Below are positions 9,880 to 18,887 of a DNA stretch of 64,000 nt, in pieces (the first letter of the stretch is position 1; every line of letters begins with the position of its first letter). The notes below the pieces were generated by a model. It saw nothing but the letters and a program-made list of their open reading frames with translations, was not told the DNA's origin and did not search any database. The stretch is from assembly GCF_000367945.1 (NCBI RefSeq), contig NZ_KB849179.1, positions 478,679 to 542,678 on the forward strand, read 5' to 3'. Position numbers and translations under genes: made by a program. This stretch comes from Acinetobacter proteolyticus (lineage in GTDB: Bacteria > Pseudomonadota > Gammaproteobacteria > Pseudomonadales > Moraxellaceae).

Positions 9880-10041
9880 ATGGATATTATACAGGTTAAA
9901 GATTTTTCAGCAGCGACGGGGTACACGCAGGCCATTATGGAAATGGATGAGTGGATCGATACTCGTCCTTATTTTTATCTCATCAAAGCGCACTATTTAG
10001 TCGATGAAGCGATTCGATTGGAGTTTATTATTATTCAGTAA
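9880..10041 (+). CDS. Small hypothetical protein, 53 aa
   Basis: The ATG at 9880 follows AAGG at the right distance (9867-9870). The frame encodes an acidic, aromatic-rich peptide (EMDEWIDTRPYFYLIKAHYL) ending in LEFIIIQ. No signal peptide is evident. It lies alone between the oxidoreductase and a lipoprotein gene, on the same strand as both. No family recognised; the good ribosome-binding site is the main support. Confidence 0.5.
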   Translation: MDIIQVKDFSAATGYTQAIMEMDEWIDTRPYFYLIKAHYLVDEAIRLEFIIIQ

Positions 10042-10196
10042 ATTTATTTCTGCTGATTTGAGCTGAAACAGATGAGATGTTTGGGCGTGTAATTGTATGC
10101 TGTGCAGTCATGCGAGCTATATTGTTTCAAATCATAGACATAATAATCTAAATTATTTTGTTATCTTTGCCTTTTCACTTTATCAGAATTCAAATT

Positions 10197-10631
10197 ATGA
10201 AAAAGATCTTACTTTTAGGTGCAATTGTAGCCTCATTGGCAGCGTGTTCAGCAACACCAAATAAAGAGATGACGCCACCCAAAATTGGTATGGCAAACCC
10301 TGCAAGCAAATATTGTGTAGAGCAAGGTGGTCAGTTGGAAATTAAAAATGAAGCCAATGGTCAGGTTGGCTACTGTAAATTACCAAATGGTCAAGTGGTT
10401 GAAGAGTGGGAGTTGTTCCGCGCAAGTCAGCCAAAATGCCTAGCAGATGAAGCGACAAAATTAATCGGTCAGTCTGGATTAAGCGAAGAGCAAATTAAAC
10501 AAAAAACCAAATCTGAGATTGTTCGCAGTGTTGGACCAAATCAGCCTGTCACGATGGACTATCGTGAAAATCGTATAACCGTTACGATTGATCCGCAGTC
10601 TAAGAAGATTACTCAAGCGACTTGTGGCTAA
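10197..10631 (+). CDS. Lipoprotein with DUF333-like and I78 inhibitor-like parts
   Basis: A 144-aa outer-membrane or periplasmic lipoprotein: the signal peptide ends in LAAC, so Cys19 is the likely lipidated residue. The first part (ANPASKYCVEQGGQLEIK ... YCKLPNGQVVEEWELFR) matches the DUF333 pattern. The second part (LIGQSGLSEEQIKQ ... VRSVGPNQPVTMDYRENR) matches the I78 peptidase-inhibitor family, small inhibitors of serine proteases. I chose the ATG at 10197 because it begins the signal peptide. A clear terminator follows. Confidence 0.85.
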   Translation: MKKILLLGAIVASLAACSATPNKEMTPPKIGMANPASKYCVEQGGQLEIKNEANGQVGYCKLPNGQVVEEWELFRASQPKCLADEATKLIGQSGLSEEQIKQKTKSEIVRSVGPNQPVTMDYRENRITVTIDPQSKKITQATCG

Positions 10632-10649
10632 TCATAAAAGGCTGTTTAA

Positions 10650-10687
10650 GCTCTCAATTAGATCAAATTTAATTGGGAGCTTTTTTA
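10650..10687 (+). terminator. Terminator of the DUF333/I78 lipoprotein gene
   Basis: GCTCTCAATTA pairs with TAATTGGGAGC (one wobble pair) and is followed by T6. Confidence 0.85.
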
Positions 10688-10817
10688 TACAAGCTATCAC
10701 ATTAGACTTGATAAATTGAGAAATGTACCCATCAATTAGTTTATTGAGTTTATTTTATTTGTTGTGTCAGGATTGATTCTTCAAGATTGCACAAGGTTTT
10801 AATTTTCGAGATTTGAC

Positions 10818-11378
10818 ATGAATCTACTTCTTATCGTGGTATTTGGCACAATTGCTGAAGTTTTAGTCTGGATTGGCGTGGGTGACCTCGTTGGAAGTAT
10901 GTGGTATGTCTTTTTCTGGTTCATTATCGCATTCTTCATTGGCTTGAATATGGTTCGTTCAAGTACATCGGGTATTATGCCTCAATTGCAGCAAATGCAG
11001 ATGACAGGCCAATTAGGTGGTGATCCAGCGGTCACCAAGAAATTAGCACTGGCGATGTCTGGTTTTCTCTTGATGGTTCCTGGTTTAATTTCTGATGTAT
11101 TGGCAGTATTGGTTTTAATTCCACCTGTTCAAACGGCGTTTCGTAATGCATTAATGAAAACCATGGCCAAGCGTCAGCAAGCTATGATGGATAAGATGAT
11201 GGGTGGTATGGGCGGCGGTGCAACTGGTCAGAATCCATTTGCAGATCTAATGCGTCAGATGCAGGATATGCAGAATCAACAAGGTGGTGGTCAATATCGT
11301 GATTCAACCATTATTGATGGCGAAGCACGTGAAGTAAAACCTGACCAGAAGAAAATTGAATTTAAAGATGTGAATTGA
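10818..11378 (+). CDS. fxsA: FxsA family membrane protein
   Basis: A 186-aa inner-membrane protein of the FxsA family; in E. coli, extra FxsA relieves exclusion of phage T7 by the F plasmid. Hydrophobic segments lie at about 1-45 and 70-97. The conserved PGLISDVLAVLVLIPPVQ loop is diagnostic. The C-terminal tail is Met/Gln/Gly-rich (MMGGMGGGATGQNPF) and ends in charged residues, so it is probably disordered and cytoplasmic. It is a single-gene unit with its own terminator. Confidence 0.9.
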   Translation: MNLLLIVVFGTIAEVLVWIGVGDLVGSMWYVFFWFIIAFFIGLNMVRSSTSGIMPQLQQMQMTGQLGGDPAVTKKLALAMSGFLLMVPGLISDVLAVLVLIPPVQTAFRNALMKTMAKRQQAMMDKMMGGMGGGATGQNPFADLMRQMQDMQNQQGGGQYRDSTIIDGEAREVKPDQKKIEFKDVN

Positions 11379-11393
11379 TTTTAATTTGCTTCA

Positions 11394-11424
11394 AAAAGCA
11401 CACTTGATCAAGTGTGCTTTTTTT
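11394..11424. terminator. Bidirectional terminator between fxsA and the 61-aa gene
   Basis: AAGCACACTT and AAGTGTGCTT pair around GATC, with A5 before and T7 after, so it serves both converging genes. Confidence 0.9.
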
Positions 11425-11608
11425 ATGGCTGATCCTTTGGTTCTTGAGTATTCTGTGTAGGTTCGGACGTAGCAGCTAAGTTGGCTTCTTTGCTTTGCGG
11501 TTGGTAATGGCTTGGTTGCAGCGTCGTAATCTCATTTTCTGATTGTTTATATTTTCGACTGCGATTTGCCCGTTCGCGAAATCCACCTTTATTAATTAAT
11601 TGTGTCAT
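11423..11608 (-). CDS. Small hypothetical protein, 61 aa
   Basis: A basic N-terminus (INKGGFRERANRSRKYKQ) is followed by a Gln/Pro/Thr-rich tail with no hydrophobic segment, so the protein is probably disordered and cytoplasmic. I chose the ATG at 11608; the frame continues seven residues further up. It converges on fxsA and shares its terminator. No family recognised. Confidence 0.5.
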   Translation of the reverse strand: MTQLINKGGFRERANRSRKYKQSENEITTLQPSHYQPQSKEANLAATSEPTQNTQEPKDQP

Positions 11609-11754
11609 GATGTATTCCATAACGTGCAAAAGTTTATTTTATCAAATTACGTGAAAGATCAAAATAAAATTAAGCACTTAAAGATTTGCTTAAAATCAAA
11701 TTTCTAATCAAATTGTCATAAAAAATTGTTAATTTGAATGAGTAGGTCAGAAAA

Positions 11755-11780
11755 CGAGATTGAATTCTCGGTTTTTTTTT
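11755..11780 (+). terminator. Terminator-like hairpin with no gene upstream on its strand
   Basis: CGAGA pairs with TCTCG and is followed by a run of nine or ten T. No plus-strand gene lies between fxsA's own terminator and this point, so it may end a short unannotated RNA. Confidence 0.4.
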
Positions 11781-11850
11781 CATAGGATTAAAGTGCGACA
11801 TATGAAATTGTTGTAAAAAGAAAATAAAAAATAAGTGGTAGGAGGAATTA

Positions 11851-12108
11851 ATGATGTTATATCAATATCATTGTGCATGTTGTGACAAGGTTGTTGCATC
11901 AACTGATAAGGAGTGTCCACACTGTGGCTCTCATCATATCCGCAGTCCGTATGGTATGTGGATGTTCTGTGTGGCGGCCTGTCTGGCAGTTGTCGTGGTC
12001 ATTAAGCTTGCACATTTATATACGCAACATCATCAAGAAGATCAGCCAGTTCAAAGCAATTCACTATTTGAAATGTTTAAGCAAGATAATACCAATTCGA
12101 ATAAATGA
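11851..12108 (+). CDS. Small zinc-ribbon membrane protein, 85 aa
   Basis: Two CxxC pairs (CACC near residue 8 and CPHC near 23) form a zinc-ribbon-like N-terminus. One membrane segment follows (WMFCVAACLAVVVVIKLAHL, about 37-56), then a short polar tail. The ribosome-binding site AGGAGG is strong. The domain order suggests a membrane-anchored protein with a cytoplasmic zinc ribbon; its role is unknown. It converges on metK and shares a terminator with it. Confidence 0.75.
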   Translation: MMLYQYHCACCDKVVASTDKECPHCGSHHIRSPYGMWMFCVAACLAVVVVIKLAHLYTQHHQEDQPVQSNSLFEMFKQDNTNSNK

Positions 12109-12121
12109 TGTTAGGGGTAAT

Positions 12122-12149
12122 AAAAAAGCTCGCAAATGCGAGCTTTTTT
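12122..12149. terminator. Bidirectional terminator between the zinc-ribbon gene and metK
   Basis: AAGCTCGCA and TGCGAGCTT pair around two bases, with A6 on the left and T6 on the right. Confidence 0.9.
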
Positions 12150-12167
12150 ATGAAAGAGTAGTGTGGA

Positions 12168-13334
12168 TTACAATCCAGCAGCGTCTTTAAGGATTTCAAC
12201 TTTATCTGTTTTTTCCCATGTAAATGCAGAGTCAGAACCTTCACGGCCAAAGTGACCATATGCTGCAGTTTGCTTATACATCGGTTGGATCAGATTCAAC
12301 ATACGTGTGATACCGTATGGACGTAAGTCAAAGTGTTCACGCACGAGTTGAATAATTAACTCGTCTGATACTTTACCAGTATTGAACGTATTAATAGAAA
12401 TCGACGTTGGTTCTGCAACACCGATTGCATAACTTACTTGGATTTCGCATTTATCTGCTAAACCAGCAGCAACAATATTTTTTGCCACATAACGACCAGC
12501 ATAAGCAGCAGAGCGGTCTACTTTCGATGGATCTTTACCAGAGAAAGCACCACCACCATGACGTGCCATACCGCCATAAGTATCTACAATAATTTTACGA
12601 CCTGTTAAACCACAGTCACCTACAGGACCACCAATTACAAACATACCTGTTGGGTTGATATGGAACTTCGTGCCAGCATGGAACATTTCAGCAGGGATGA
12701 TCGGTTTAACGATCTCTTCAATAATCGCTTCTTTAAGCTGAATTTGAGAGATTTCTGGATCGTGTTGAGTTGATAATACAACTGCATCTAAACGAACAGG
12801 TTTACCGTTTTCATAAGCAAATGTTACTTGGCTCTTCGCATCTGGGCGTAACCACGGTAATGTACCTGAACGGCGTAATTCTGCTTGACGCTCCATTAAG
12901 CGGTGCGCATAAGAGATTGGAGCAGGCATGAGTACATCTGTCTCACGGCTTGCATAACCAAACATAAGACCTTGGTCACCTGCACCTTGATCTTCTGGCT
13001 TTTGGCGGTCAACACCTTGTGCAATCTCAGGAGATTGTTTACCGATCATATTGATAACGGCACAAGTCGAACCATCAAAACCTAAATCAGAATGGTGGTA
13101 GCCGATTCCATTTACGGTTTGACGTACAATCGCTTCGAAGTCCACATTTGCTGTTGTTGTGATTTCACCAGCAAGAACAACCGCACCTGTTTTTACTAAT
13201 GTTTCACAAGCGACACGCGCATACGGGTCTTCTTTTAGGATTGCATCTAAAATTGCATCGCTAATTTGGTCAGCCATTTTATCTGGATGACCTTCGCTTA
13301 CAGATTCTGAAGTAAAAACAGCATACTCGCGCAT
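12168..13334 (-). CDS. metK: S-adenosylmethionine synthase
   Basis: MetK makes S-adenosylmethionine from methionine and ATP in the cytoplasm. Family blocks are clear: [20 protein letters not shown] at the N-terminus, [12 protein letters not shown] (the ATP-binding signature) and [19 protein letters not shown]. The length of 388 aa is within the usual range. It is divergent from tkt, with about 380 bp between the two starts. I see no MetJ-box array or SAM riboswitch in that gap. Confidence 0.98.
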   Translation of the reverse strand: MREYAVFTSESVSEGHPDKMADQISDAILDAILKEDPYARVACETLVKTGAVVLAGEITTTANVDFEAIVRQTVNGIGYHHSDLGFDGSTCAVINMIGKQSPEIAQGVDRQKPEDQGAGDQGLMFGYASRETDVLMPAPISYAHRLMERQAELRRSGTLPWLRPDAKSQVTFAYENGKPVRLDAVVLSTQHDPEISQIQLKEAIIEEIVKPIIPAEMFHAGTKFHINPTGMFVIGGPVGDCGLTGRKIIVDTYGGMARHGGGAFSGKDPSKVDRSAAYAGRYVAKNIVAAGLADKCEIQVSYAIGVAEPTSISINTFNTGKVSDELIIQLVREHFDLRPYGITRMLNLIQPMYKQTAAYGHFGREGSDSAFTWEKTDKVEILKDAAGL

Positions 13335-13716
13335 GAACGTCCTATCATTGGTATTTTCAAAAAGACAGAGTATGTTACATCGACTTGGCGGATAGGACTA
13401 GCACAAGCTGACTAAAAAGCATGAATTTATTTCATTTTCATGATGTTTTTATTGATATGAGTATCAGCAAAAGTGATATTTGGTGATTTTGATATGAATA
13501 AATCTGTAATTTGATCGCTGAATTGTTTAGCTATCGTTTACATTCTGCTTATCACATGAACATTTACACATAGAATGACAGATGAATCAGCGAAAAATAA
13601 GAAATATCGTGTATTGCACTTTACCCACTGTCGTTTTTTTAAGACAATAGTCGCATCTTTTGAAAGATGGTTTCTCATCTTCTCTCATCTTATTTGATTT
13701 AATCGGATTCTGACTT
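13335..13716. other. metK-tkt divergent intergenic region
   Basis: About 380 bp without an open frame. Near the tkt end a perfect hairpin (CATCTTT, TG, AAAGATG at 13654-13669) is followed by two more CATCTT copies at 13676 and 13686. Each of those could compete for the AAGATG arm. The rest shows nothing I can name. Confidence 0.45.
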
Positions 13717-15705
13717 ATGACAACCCCTTTAAATGAACGTCGTATTGCAAACGCAATTCGTGTCTTGGCAATGGATGCTGTGCAACAAGCAAACTCAGGG
13801 CATCCAGGTGCACCAATGGGGATGGCAGATATCGCTGATGTTGTTTGGCGTGAATTTTTAAATCATAACCCGACGAACCCACAATGGGCGAACCGCGACC
13901 GTTTCGTATTGTCGAATGGCCATGGTTCAATGTTGCAATACGCATTATTGCATTTGACTGGTTATGATTTGTCTATTGAAGATTTAAAACAATTCCGTCA
14001 ATTACACTCTAAAACTCCGGGCCACCCTGAATATGGTTATGCGCCTGGTATCGAAACCACAACAGGTCCATTGGGTCAGGGTATTGCCAATGCGGTTGGT
14101 TTCGCTTTAGCTGAAAAAACTTTAGCAGCTCAGTTCAACAAAGACGGTTTGAATGTTGTTGATCACTTCACTTACTGTTTCTTAGGTGATGGCTGCTTGA
14201 TGGAAGGTATTTCTCACGAAGTATGTTCACTTGCAGGTACCTTGGGTCTTGGTAAACTTGTTGCATACTATGACGACAATGGTATTTCGATTGATGGTGA
14301 AGTTGAAGGTTGGTTCAGTGATGATACTGAACAACGTTTCAAAGCGTATGGTTGGCAAGTTCTTCGTGTAGACGGTCATGATGCTGATGCAATTCGTCAA
14401 GCAACTGTTGAAGCGAAAGCTGAAACCAATAAACCAACCATCATCATCTGTAAAACGATTATTGGTCTAGGTTCACCAAATAAACAAGGTAAAGAAGATT
14501 GTCACGGTGCACCATTGGGTAAAGACGAAATCGTTTTAACCCGTGAAGCATTAGGCTGGAAAGAAGATTCATTTGTTATTCCTGAAGATGTGTATGCAGC
14601 TTGGGATGCAAAAGCAAAAGGTCAAACCTCTGAAGCAGCTTGGAATGAATTGTTTGCTCAATACCAAACAAAATATCCAACTGAAGCGGCTGAATTATTA
14701 CGTCGCATCAGTGGCGATTTACCTGCTGAATTTGCTGCACAGGCAGATGCATTTATTGCTGAGACCAATGCAAAAGCAGAAACCATTGCAACACGTAAAG
14801 CAAGCCAAAATACCTTACAAGCATTCGGTCCATTACTTCCTGAATTATTAGGTGGTTCTGCTGACTTGGCGGGTTCTAACTTAACACTTTGGAAAGGTTG
14901 CCAAGGCGTACAAGAAAACCCAGCGGGTAACTACGTGTATTACGGCGTTCGTGAATTCGGTATGACTGCAATTGCAAACGGTGTGGCTTTACACGGCGGT
15001 TTCGTTCCTTACGTTGCAACATTCTTGATGTTTATGGAATATGCACGTAATGCTGTACGTATGTCTGCATTGATGAAGCAACGTGTGATCCATGTTTATA
15101 CGCATGACTCGATCGGTTTGGGTGAAGATGGTCCTACGCATCAACCAATCGAACAAATTGCATCATTACGTGGTACACCAAACTTAAATACTTGGCGTCC
15201 ATGTGACACAGTTGAAGCTGCTGTTTCTTGGAAATCTGCACTTCAACGTAAAGATGGCCCGTCAGCGTTAATTTTCTCTCGTCAAAACTTGCCATTCCAA
15301 GCACGTAATGAAGCTCAAATTCAAAACGTTGCAAAAGGTGGTTATGTACTTGCTGAAGAAAAAGGCGAATTGAAGGCAATCATCATCGCAACAGGTTCAG
15401 AAGTTTCATTGGCAATGGAAGCATATGCACAGCTTGAAGGTGTGCGTGTAGTGTCTATGCCATGTGCTGAAGAGTTTATGAAGCAAGATGCTGCATATCG
15501 TGAAGCGGTGTTACCTGCGCATATCCGTGCACGTGTAGCGGTTGAAGCAGCTCATGTGGATTACTGGTGGAAGTTTGTTGGTTTAGATGGCAAAGTGATC
15601 GGTATGACCACTTACGGCGAATCTGCACCAGCAAAAGACTTGTTCCAATTCTTCGGTATCACCACTGAAGCGGTTGTTGCTGCAGTTAAAGAATTGACTG
15701 CTTAA
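13717..15705 (+). CDS. tkt: Transketolase
   Basis: A 662-aa thiamine-diphosphate enzyme of the pentose phosphate pathway that moves two-carbon units between sugar phosphates. Visible blocks: [14 protein letters not shown] near the start, the ThDP/Mg motif [12 protein letters not shown] through [10 protein letters not shown], and the pyrimidine-domain [17 protein letters not shown]. The C-terminal domain ends around 662, and the length is normal. It is a single-gene unit with a strong terminator right after the stop. Confidence 0.98.
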   Translation: MTTPLNERRIANAIRVLAMDAVQQANSGHPGAPMGMADIADVVWREFLNHNPTNPQWANRDRFVLSNGHGSMLQYALLHLTGYDLSIEDLKQFRQLHSKTPGHPEYGYAPGIETTTGPLGQGIANAVGFALAEKTLAAQFNKDGLNVVDHFTYCFLGDGCLMEGISHEVCSLAGTLGLGKLVAYYDDNGISIDGEVEGWFSDDTEQRFKAYGWQVLRVDGHDADAIRQATVEAKAETNKPTIIICKTIIGLGSPNKQGKEDCHGAPLGKDEIVLTREALGWKEDSFVIPEDVYAAWDAKAKGQTSEAAWNELFAQYQTKYPTEAAELLRRISGDLPAEFAAQADAFIAETNAKAETIATRKASQNTLQAFGPLLPELLGGSADLAGSNLTLWKGCQGVQENPAGNYVYYGVREFGMTAIANGVALHGGFVPYVATFLMFMEYARNAVRMSALMKQRVIHVYTHDSIGLGEDGPTHQPIEQIASLRGTPNLNTWRPCDTVEAAVSWKSALQRKDGPSALIFSRQNLPFQARNEAQIQNVAKGGYVLAEEKGELKAIIIATGSEVSLAMEAYAQLEGVRVVSMPCAEEFMKQDAAYREAVLPAHIRARVAVEAAHVDYWWKFVGLDGKVIGMTTYGESAPAKDLFQFFGITTEAVVAAVKELTA

Positions 15706-15721
15706 TCAAATTAAGTGGTAT

Positions 15722-15752
15722 AAAAAAGCGCTCTGATTAGAGCGCTTTTTTT
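15722..15752 (+). terminator. Terminator of tkt
   Basis: AAGCGCTCT and AGAGCGCTT pair around GATT and lead into T7. Confidence 0.93.
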
Positions 15753-15776
15753 ATGATGATTAAATGGAATATAAAA

Positions 15777-16310
15777 ATGAGACGGTTTGCATTATCAAAT
15801 AAAAAAGAACAGGGAATTCCACGTAAATTAAGAAATCTTAGGTGTTGGAGTGAAAGTTTTAAAGGGAACTTCCCTGATTTAGAGGGGTATGAAGAGCGGT
15901 ATTATAAATGGAAGATACCTGTACCCATGAATATGGTTCAAGGAAAACATGCTCAACAAGACATAAAGGCACAGTGTGTTCAATATCTTATTAATGCTTG
16001 TCAGTATTTAATTGAGGCTAAGCCCGTAGGGACAAAATTTTGTAAAGTGGCATGTGTCATTGTGCAACCTGATATGTTTGCGAGTGAAGTTTGTTTATAT
16101 TTAGATGAAGATTATTTTAATGCCCATACCTTATCGGGAGAATATTACGATCCTCAATATCTTTTAGTGGATGACATAAGTTTATCTCGGAGATGGGGGC
16201 TACAAATTCCTGAGCACATGTATGAACGGGGAATACATATTCATTATATTGACCCAAAAAATGAAACAGATAATTATATAGCCGATTACTGGTACTTCAT
16301 TGAAAATTAA
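15777..16310 (+). CDS. Uncharacterised protein, 177 aa (DUF3916-like)
   Basis: A soluble protein with no signal peptide. Its N-terminal RKLRNLRCWSESFKGNFPD and the acidic tyrosine-rich C-terminus resemble the DUF3916 family as I remember it; this match needs a search. I chose the ATG at 15777 (MRRFAL) because GGA lies at a good distance; the frame stays open upstream into the tkt terminator. The next gene starts 16 bp downstream, so the two form an operon. Base composition is more AT-rich than tkt, which would fit acquired genes. Confidence 0.65.
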   Translation: MRRFALSNKKEQGIPRKLRNLRCWSESFKGNFPDLEGYEERYYKWKIPVPMNMVQGKHAQQDIKAQCVQYLINACQYLIEAKPVGTKFCKVACVIVQPDMFASEVCLYLDEDYFNAHTLSGEYYDPQYLLVDDISLSRRWGLQIPEHMYERGIHIHYIDPKNETDNYIADYWYFIEN

Positions 16311-16326
16311 AGATAAAGGTGTTGTG

Positions 16327-16830
16327 ATGAAAAAAGAGTTCGAACTTAATGCTTTTGATGAAATATTAGATAATATTAAATATTGGTATTTGGAAAATTT
16401 GAATAAAAAAGAAATGTTTTGGCAGTGTGCACAATATAATTTTTTATTTCGTGCATTGCCGGAAAGTTTCAAAAATAAAAATGGTGACCAAGCATTGGGT
16501 GGTGGTGAATATGCTTATCGCATACAGGTCTATTTTGAAGAGGCTATTCAAGCTCGAGTTAAATGTCATGACATGCCATGTCGGGTGAAATTAAAGGGCA
16601 AAATATTAGTATTTGATGTGCACTCATCAATGTTTGACGGTTTGGGTGAGAAAGAAACAGCTGGCTTTATAGATGGTTGTGACACTCCACCACCTGAATT
16701 TTGGATTCATTTCGATGGGGAAAACTTATATTCATTTATTCCAAATGAGCTCACAAATATTGTCGACCTTGCAATTGATATTTCGATGAGTGGCTCATTG
16801 GAATGGCATACGGATGTGGTTGAAATTTAG
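16327..16830 (+). CDS. Uncharacterised protein, 167 aa
   Basis: A soluble acidic protein with no signal peptide or membrane segment. It is rich in aromatic residues and has a Gly cluster (QALGGGEYAYR). The ATG at 16327 follows AAAGG with proper spacing; a TTG at 16300 would overlap the previous gene. It is the second gene of a two-gene unit with the 177-aa gene. I recognise no family. Small acidic pairs like this are common among immunity proteins of contact-dependent toxins, but no toxin gene is present here. Confidence 0.65.
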   Translation: MKKEFELNAFDEILDNIKYWYLENLNKKEMFWQCAQYNFLFRALPESFKNKNGDQALGGGEYAYRIQVYFEEAIQARVKCHDMPCRVKLKGKILVFDVHSSMFDGLGEKETAGFIDGCDTPPPEFWIHFDGENLYSFIPNELTNIVDLAIDISMSGSLEWHTDVVEI

Positions 16831-16842
16831 TCTAAGGACCAC

Positions 16843-17253
16843 TTACCCGATATTTAATTCACTCTGAATCGAAATATTTGACGTTAATAATTTATGAATC
16901 GGGCAGCTTTCCGCGACTTTTAATAAACGCTTATGCTGATCCTCGGTAAATTCACCTTTTAAGATAATTTTACGTTCAATATTGTTGTGTCCTGATTCCG
17001 GTTCACCATTGGGATTTAAGGCTAAATCAACCTGAATATGATCAAGCTTAATCCCTTTGTGATTGGCGTACATTTCTAAAGTAATAGTAGTACAGGCACC
17101 TAAAGCCGAAAGTAAAAGCTGAACTGGGTTAGGTGCAGTATCTTGACCGCCTTTATCGGTAGGCTCATCTGCATACCATGTATGGCCAGCAGGATCTGTC
17201 AATGTAACGCGATAAGGTGTTGTTGTACTGAGTGCTTGTGCTGTATGTGTCAT
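16843..17253 (-). CDS. OsmC/Ohr family protein
   Basis: A 136-aa OsmC-fold protein. Members reduce organic hydroperoxides through two cysteines; here they are in ALGACTTIT (about residue 53) and AESCPIHK (about 114), both in the expected places. The opening PAGHTWYADEPTDKGG is closer to the YhfA-like branch than to Ohr, and function in that branch is less certain. The ribosome-binding site is AAGG. It converges on the uncharacterised pair, with only 12 bp between the stops. Confidence 0.9.
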   Translation of the reverse strand: MTHTAQALSTTTPYRVTLTDPAGHTWYADEPTDKGGQDTAPNPVQLLLSALGACTTITLEMYANHKGIKLDHIQVDLALNPNGEPESGHNNIERKIILKGEFTEDQHKRLLKVAESCPIHKLLTSNISIQSELNIG

Positions 17254-17480
17254 GTTTTACCTTGTTGTTTATCGTGAAGTATCTAAATCAAAATATACCC
17301 ATTGATCATGTGAGCTTGCCGATCAATTGTCCAGTATCGAATGGTCTTATGATATTGATTTTTGATAAGTGCTGTAACGCTTTTATTGTTGCACTGGTGA
17401 AACATATCGTTTTATAAAGACTAGTGAATAAAAATACTTGATCTATACACTAATCACTATATCAAACAAGGATACGAAAA

Positions 17481-18059
17481 ATGCAATTTAAAACATTAAG
17501 CCTCGGTTTAGCAGTCGCTTTAGCTAGTTCGGTAGCATTGGCTGCGCCAGTCGACTATAAAATTGACCCAACCCACACAGCAACCGTATTCAGCTGGAAT
17601 CACTTTGGTTTCTCTACACCAAGTGCAAATTTCACTGATATTCAAGGGACAATTAAAGTTGATAATGCAAAACCTGCAAATTCATCTGTGGAAGTGACTA
17701 TTCCTTTAAGCAGTGTAAATACCAATGTTGCTGCTTTGGACAAAGAATTCCAAGAAGAAGCTTGGTTTAATGCTGCAAAATATCCAAACATTACTTTTAA
17801 AAGTACCAAAGTAGAAACTAAAGACAAGAAGCACTTTAAAATTACAGGTGATTTAACGGTTAAAGGCGTGACTAAACCTGTGGTATTAGATGCTGTACTG
17901 AATAAACAAGGCGAGCATCCAATGGCGAAAGTACCTGCTATTGGTTTTAATGCAACAACCAGCTTTGATCGTTCAGCATTTGGTATCGGTAATTACGTAC
18001 CCAACGTAGGGGATAAGATCACTGTCAATATTACAACTGAAGCAACTGCTGCGAAGTAA
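17481..18059 (+). CDS. YceI family periplasmic protein
   Basis: A 192-aa secreted lipocalin-like protein that likely binds an isoprenoid or other long lipid. The signal peptide ends at ALAAPVDY. The family blocks YKIDPTHTATVFSWNHFG near the start, FNAAKYPNITFKST in the middle and FDRSAFGIG near the end are all present. The ribosome-binding site is AAGGA. It is a single-gene unit with a terminator after it and forms the left border of the phage-derived island. Confidence 0.93.
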   Translation: MQFKTLSLGLAVALASSVALAAPVDYKIDPTHTATVFSWNHFGFSTPSANFTDIQGTIKVDNAKPANSSVEVTIPLSSVNTNVAALDKEFQEEAWFNAAKYPNITFKSTKVETKDKKHFKITGDLTVKGVTKPVVLDAVLNKQGEHPMAKVPAIGFNATTSFDRSAFGIGNYVPNVGDKITVNITTEATAAK

Positions 18060-18072
18060 TATCACATTGAAT

Positions 18073-18103
18073 AAAAAGCCTAGATCAGCATCTAGGCTTT
18101 TTT
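18073..18103 (+). terminator. Terminator of the YceI gene
   Basis: AAGCCTAGAT and ATCTAGGCTT pair around CAGC, with T6 after. Confidence 0.9.
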
Positions 18104-18135
18104 ATATGCGTTTGCTGCTATAAATAATTAAGATG

Positions 18136-18165
18136 CTAATATTAGTTTAAAATAAGAATACTAAT
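18136..18165. promoter_or_regulatory. Distal repressor operator beyond the repressor gene's 3' end
   Basis: ATAAGAATACTAAT at 18152-18165 is the exact reverse complement of operator 2 at 18917-18930. A second dyad, CTAATATTAG, lies at 18136-18145. The same 14-bp sequence on both sides of the repressor gene, about 760 bp apart, suggests co-operative binding or a remnant left-hand operator. Confidence 0.6.
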
Positions 18166-18182
18166 AAGTAGATATTTGTCCA

Positions 18183-18860
18183 TTAGCTATGTTTGATCTT
18201 TGATCGACGTTTGGATTGGTAAATATAGCGAATGGAATCGACGACTTCTCCGACAAAAATACATTCTTCATCTAAGGGAATGATGTTGGGTTTGAATTCT
18301 GGATTCAGTGCTTGTAGATAGCGTGAATTATCGGTTTCGATGACGAGGCGTTTAAATGTTGCATCTTCGTGCTTTCTCACCACAATCATGTCACCCGATT
18401 GCATATCACTATATTGCACGGTCGGGTCAACTAAAATGTAATCACCCTCATGAAAGACAGGATAATTACTCAGACCTTGCACTTTTAAATAAAAGCAGTC
18501 ATCACAATCATCAGGTAGTGGCAACCACTCTTCAATCTGTGTGATATCCACAGATTCAACATTGGTAAACAGACCAGCCTGTACCCAAGACAATACAGGC
18601 GCCATATTGGCCTTTACCGGAGTGATGTTCAAAATATCATCATGACCAGATTCTTTTGGCGTGGCACTGCCAAGACCTGTTTGCAGCCAATAGGCATCTA
18701 CACCCAAGAAATTAGCAATAGAGGGCAAATGAGAAGAGGAACTGACCAGTCCTGTCTCAAGCTGGCTGAGTGCGGATTGGGTAATGCCTACAGCAGCAAC
18801 CACATCTTTTTGGGACTTCTTGGCTTTTTTTCTTGCTTCTTTGAGCCGATCTTTAAGCAT
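18183..18860 (-). CDS. Phage-type repressor (XRE HTH plus S24 peptidase domain)
   Basis: A 225-aa CI/LexA-like repressor. The N-terminal helix-turn-helix spans about 5-60 (KKSQKDVVAAVGITQSALSQ). The C-terminal S24 domain has a putative cleavage site VQAG (A95-G96), catalytic Ser131 in GLSNYP and Lys170 in DATFKRL, 39 residues apart as in LexA-type enzymes. This predicts RecA-stimulated self-cleavage after DNA damage. It is divergent from a Cro-like gene across three operator dyads. Start: ATG with AAGGTG upstream. Confidence 0.92.
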   Translation of the reverse strand: MLKDRLKEARKKAKKSQKDVVAAVGITQSALSQLETGLVSSSSHLPSIANFLGVDAYWLQTGLGSATPKESGHDDILNITPVKANMAPVLSWVQAGLFTNVESVDITQIEEWLPLPDDCDDCFYLKVQGLSNYPVFHEGDYILVDPTVQYSDMQSGDMIVVRKHEDATFKRLVIETDNSRYLQALNPEFKPNIIPLDEECIFVGEVVDSIRYIYQSKRRSKIKHS

Positions 18861-18887
18861 TTTAATACACCTTAAATCAATAAATTA

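Noticed and set aside
18183..18860. The S24 protein as the host LexA or UmuDAb
   Set aside because: It has an XRE-type N-terminal HTH, sits in a Cro-like divergent pair and is next to lysis genes, so a phage repressor fits better.
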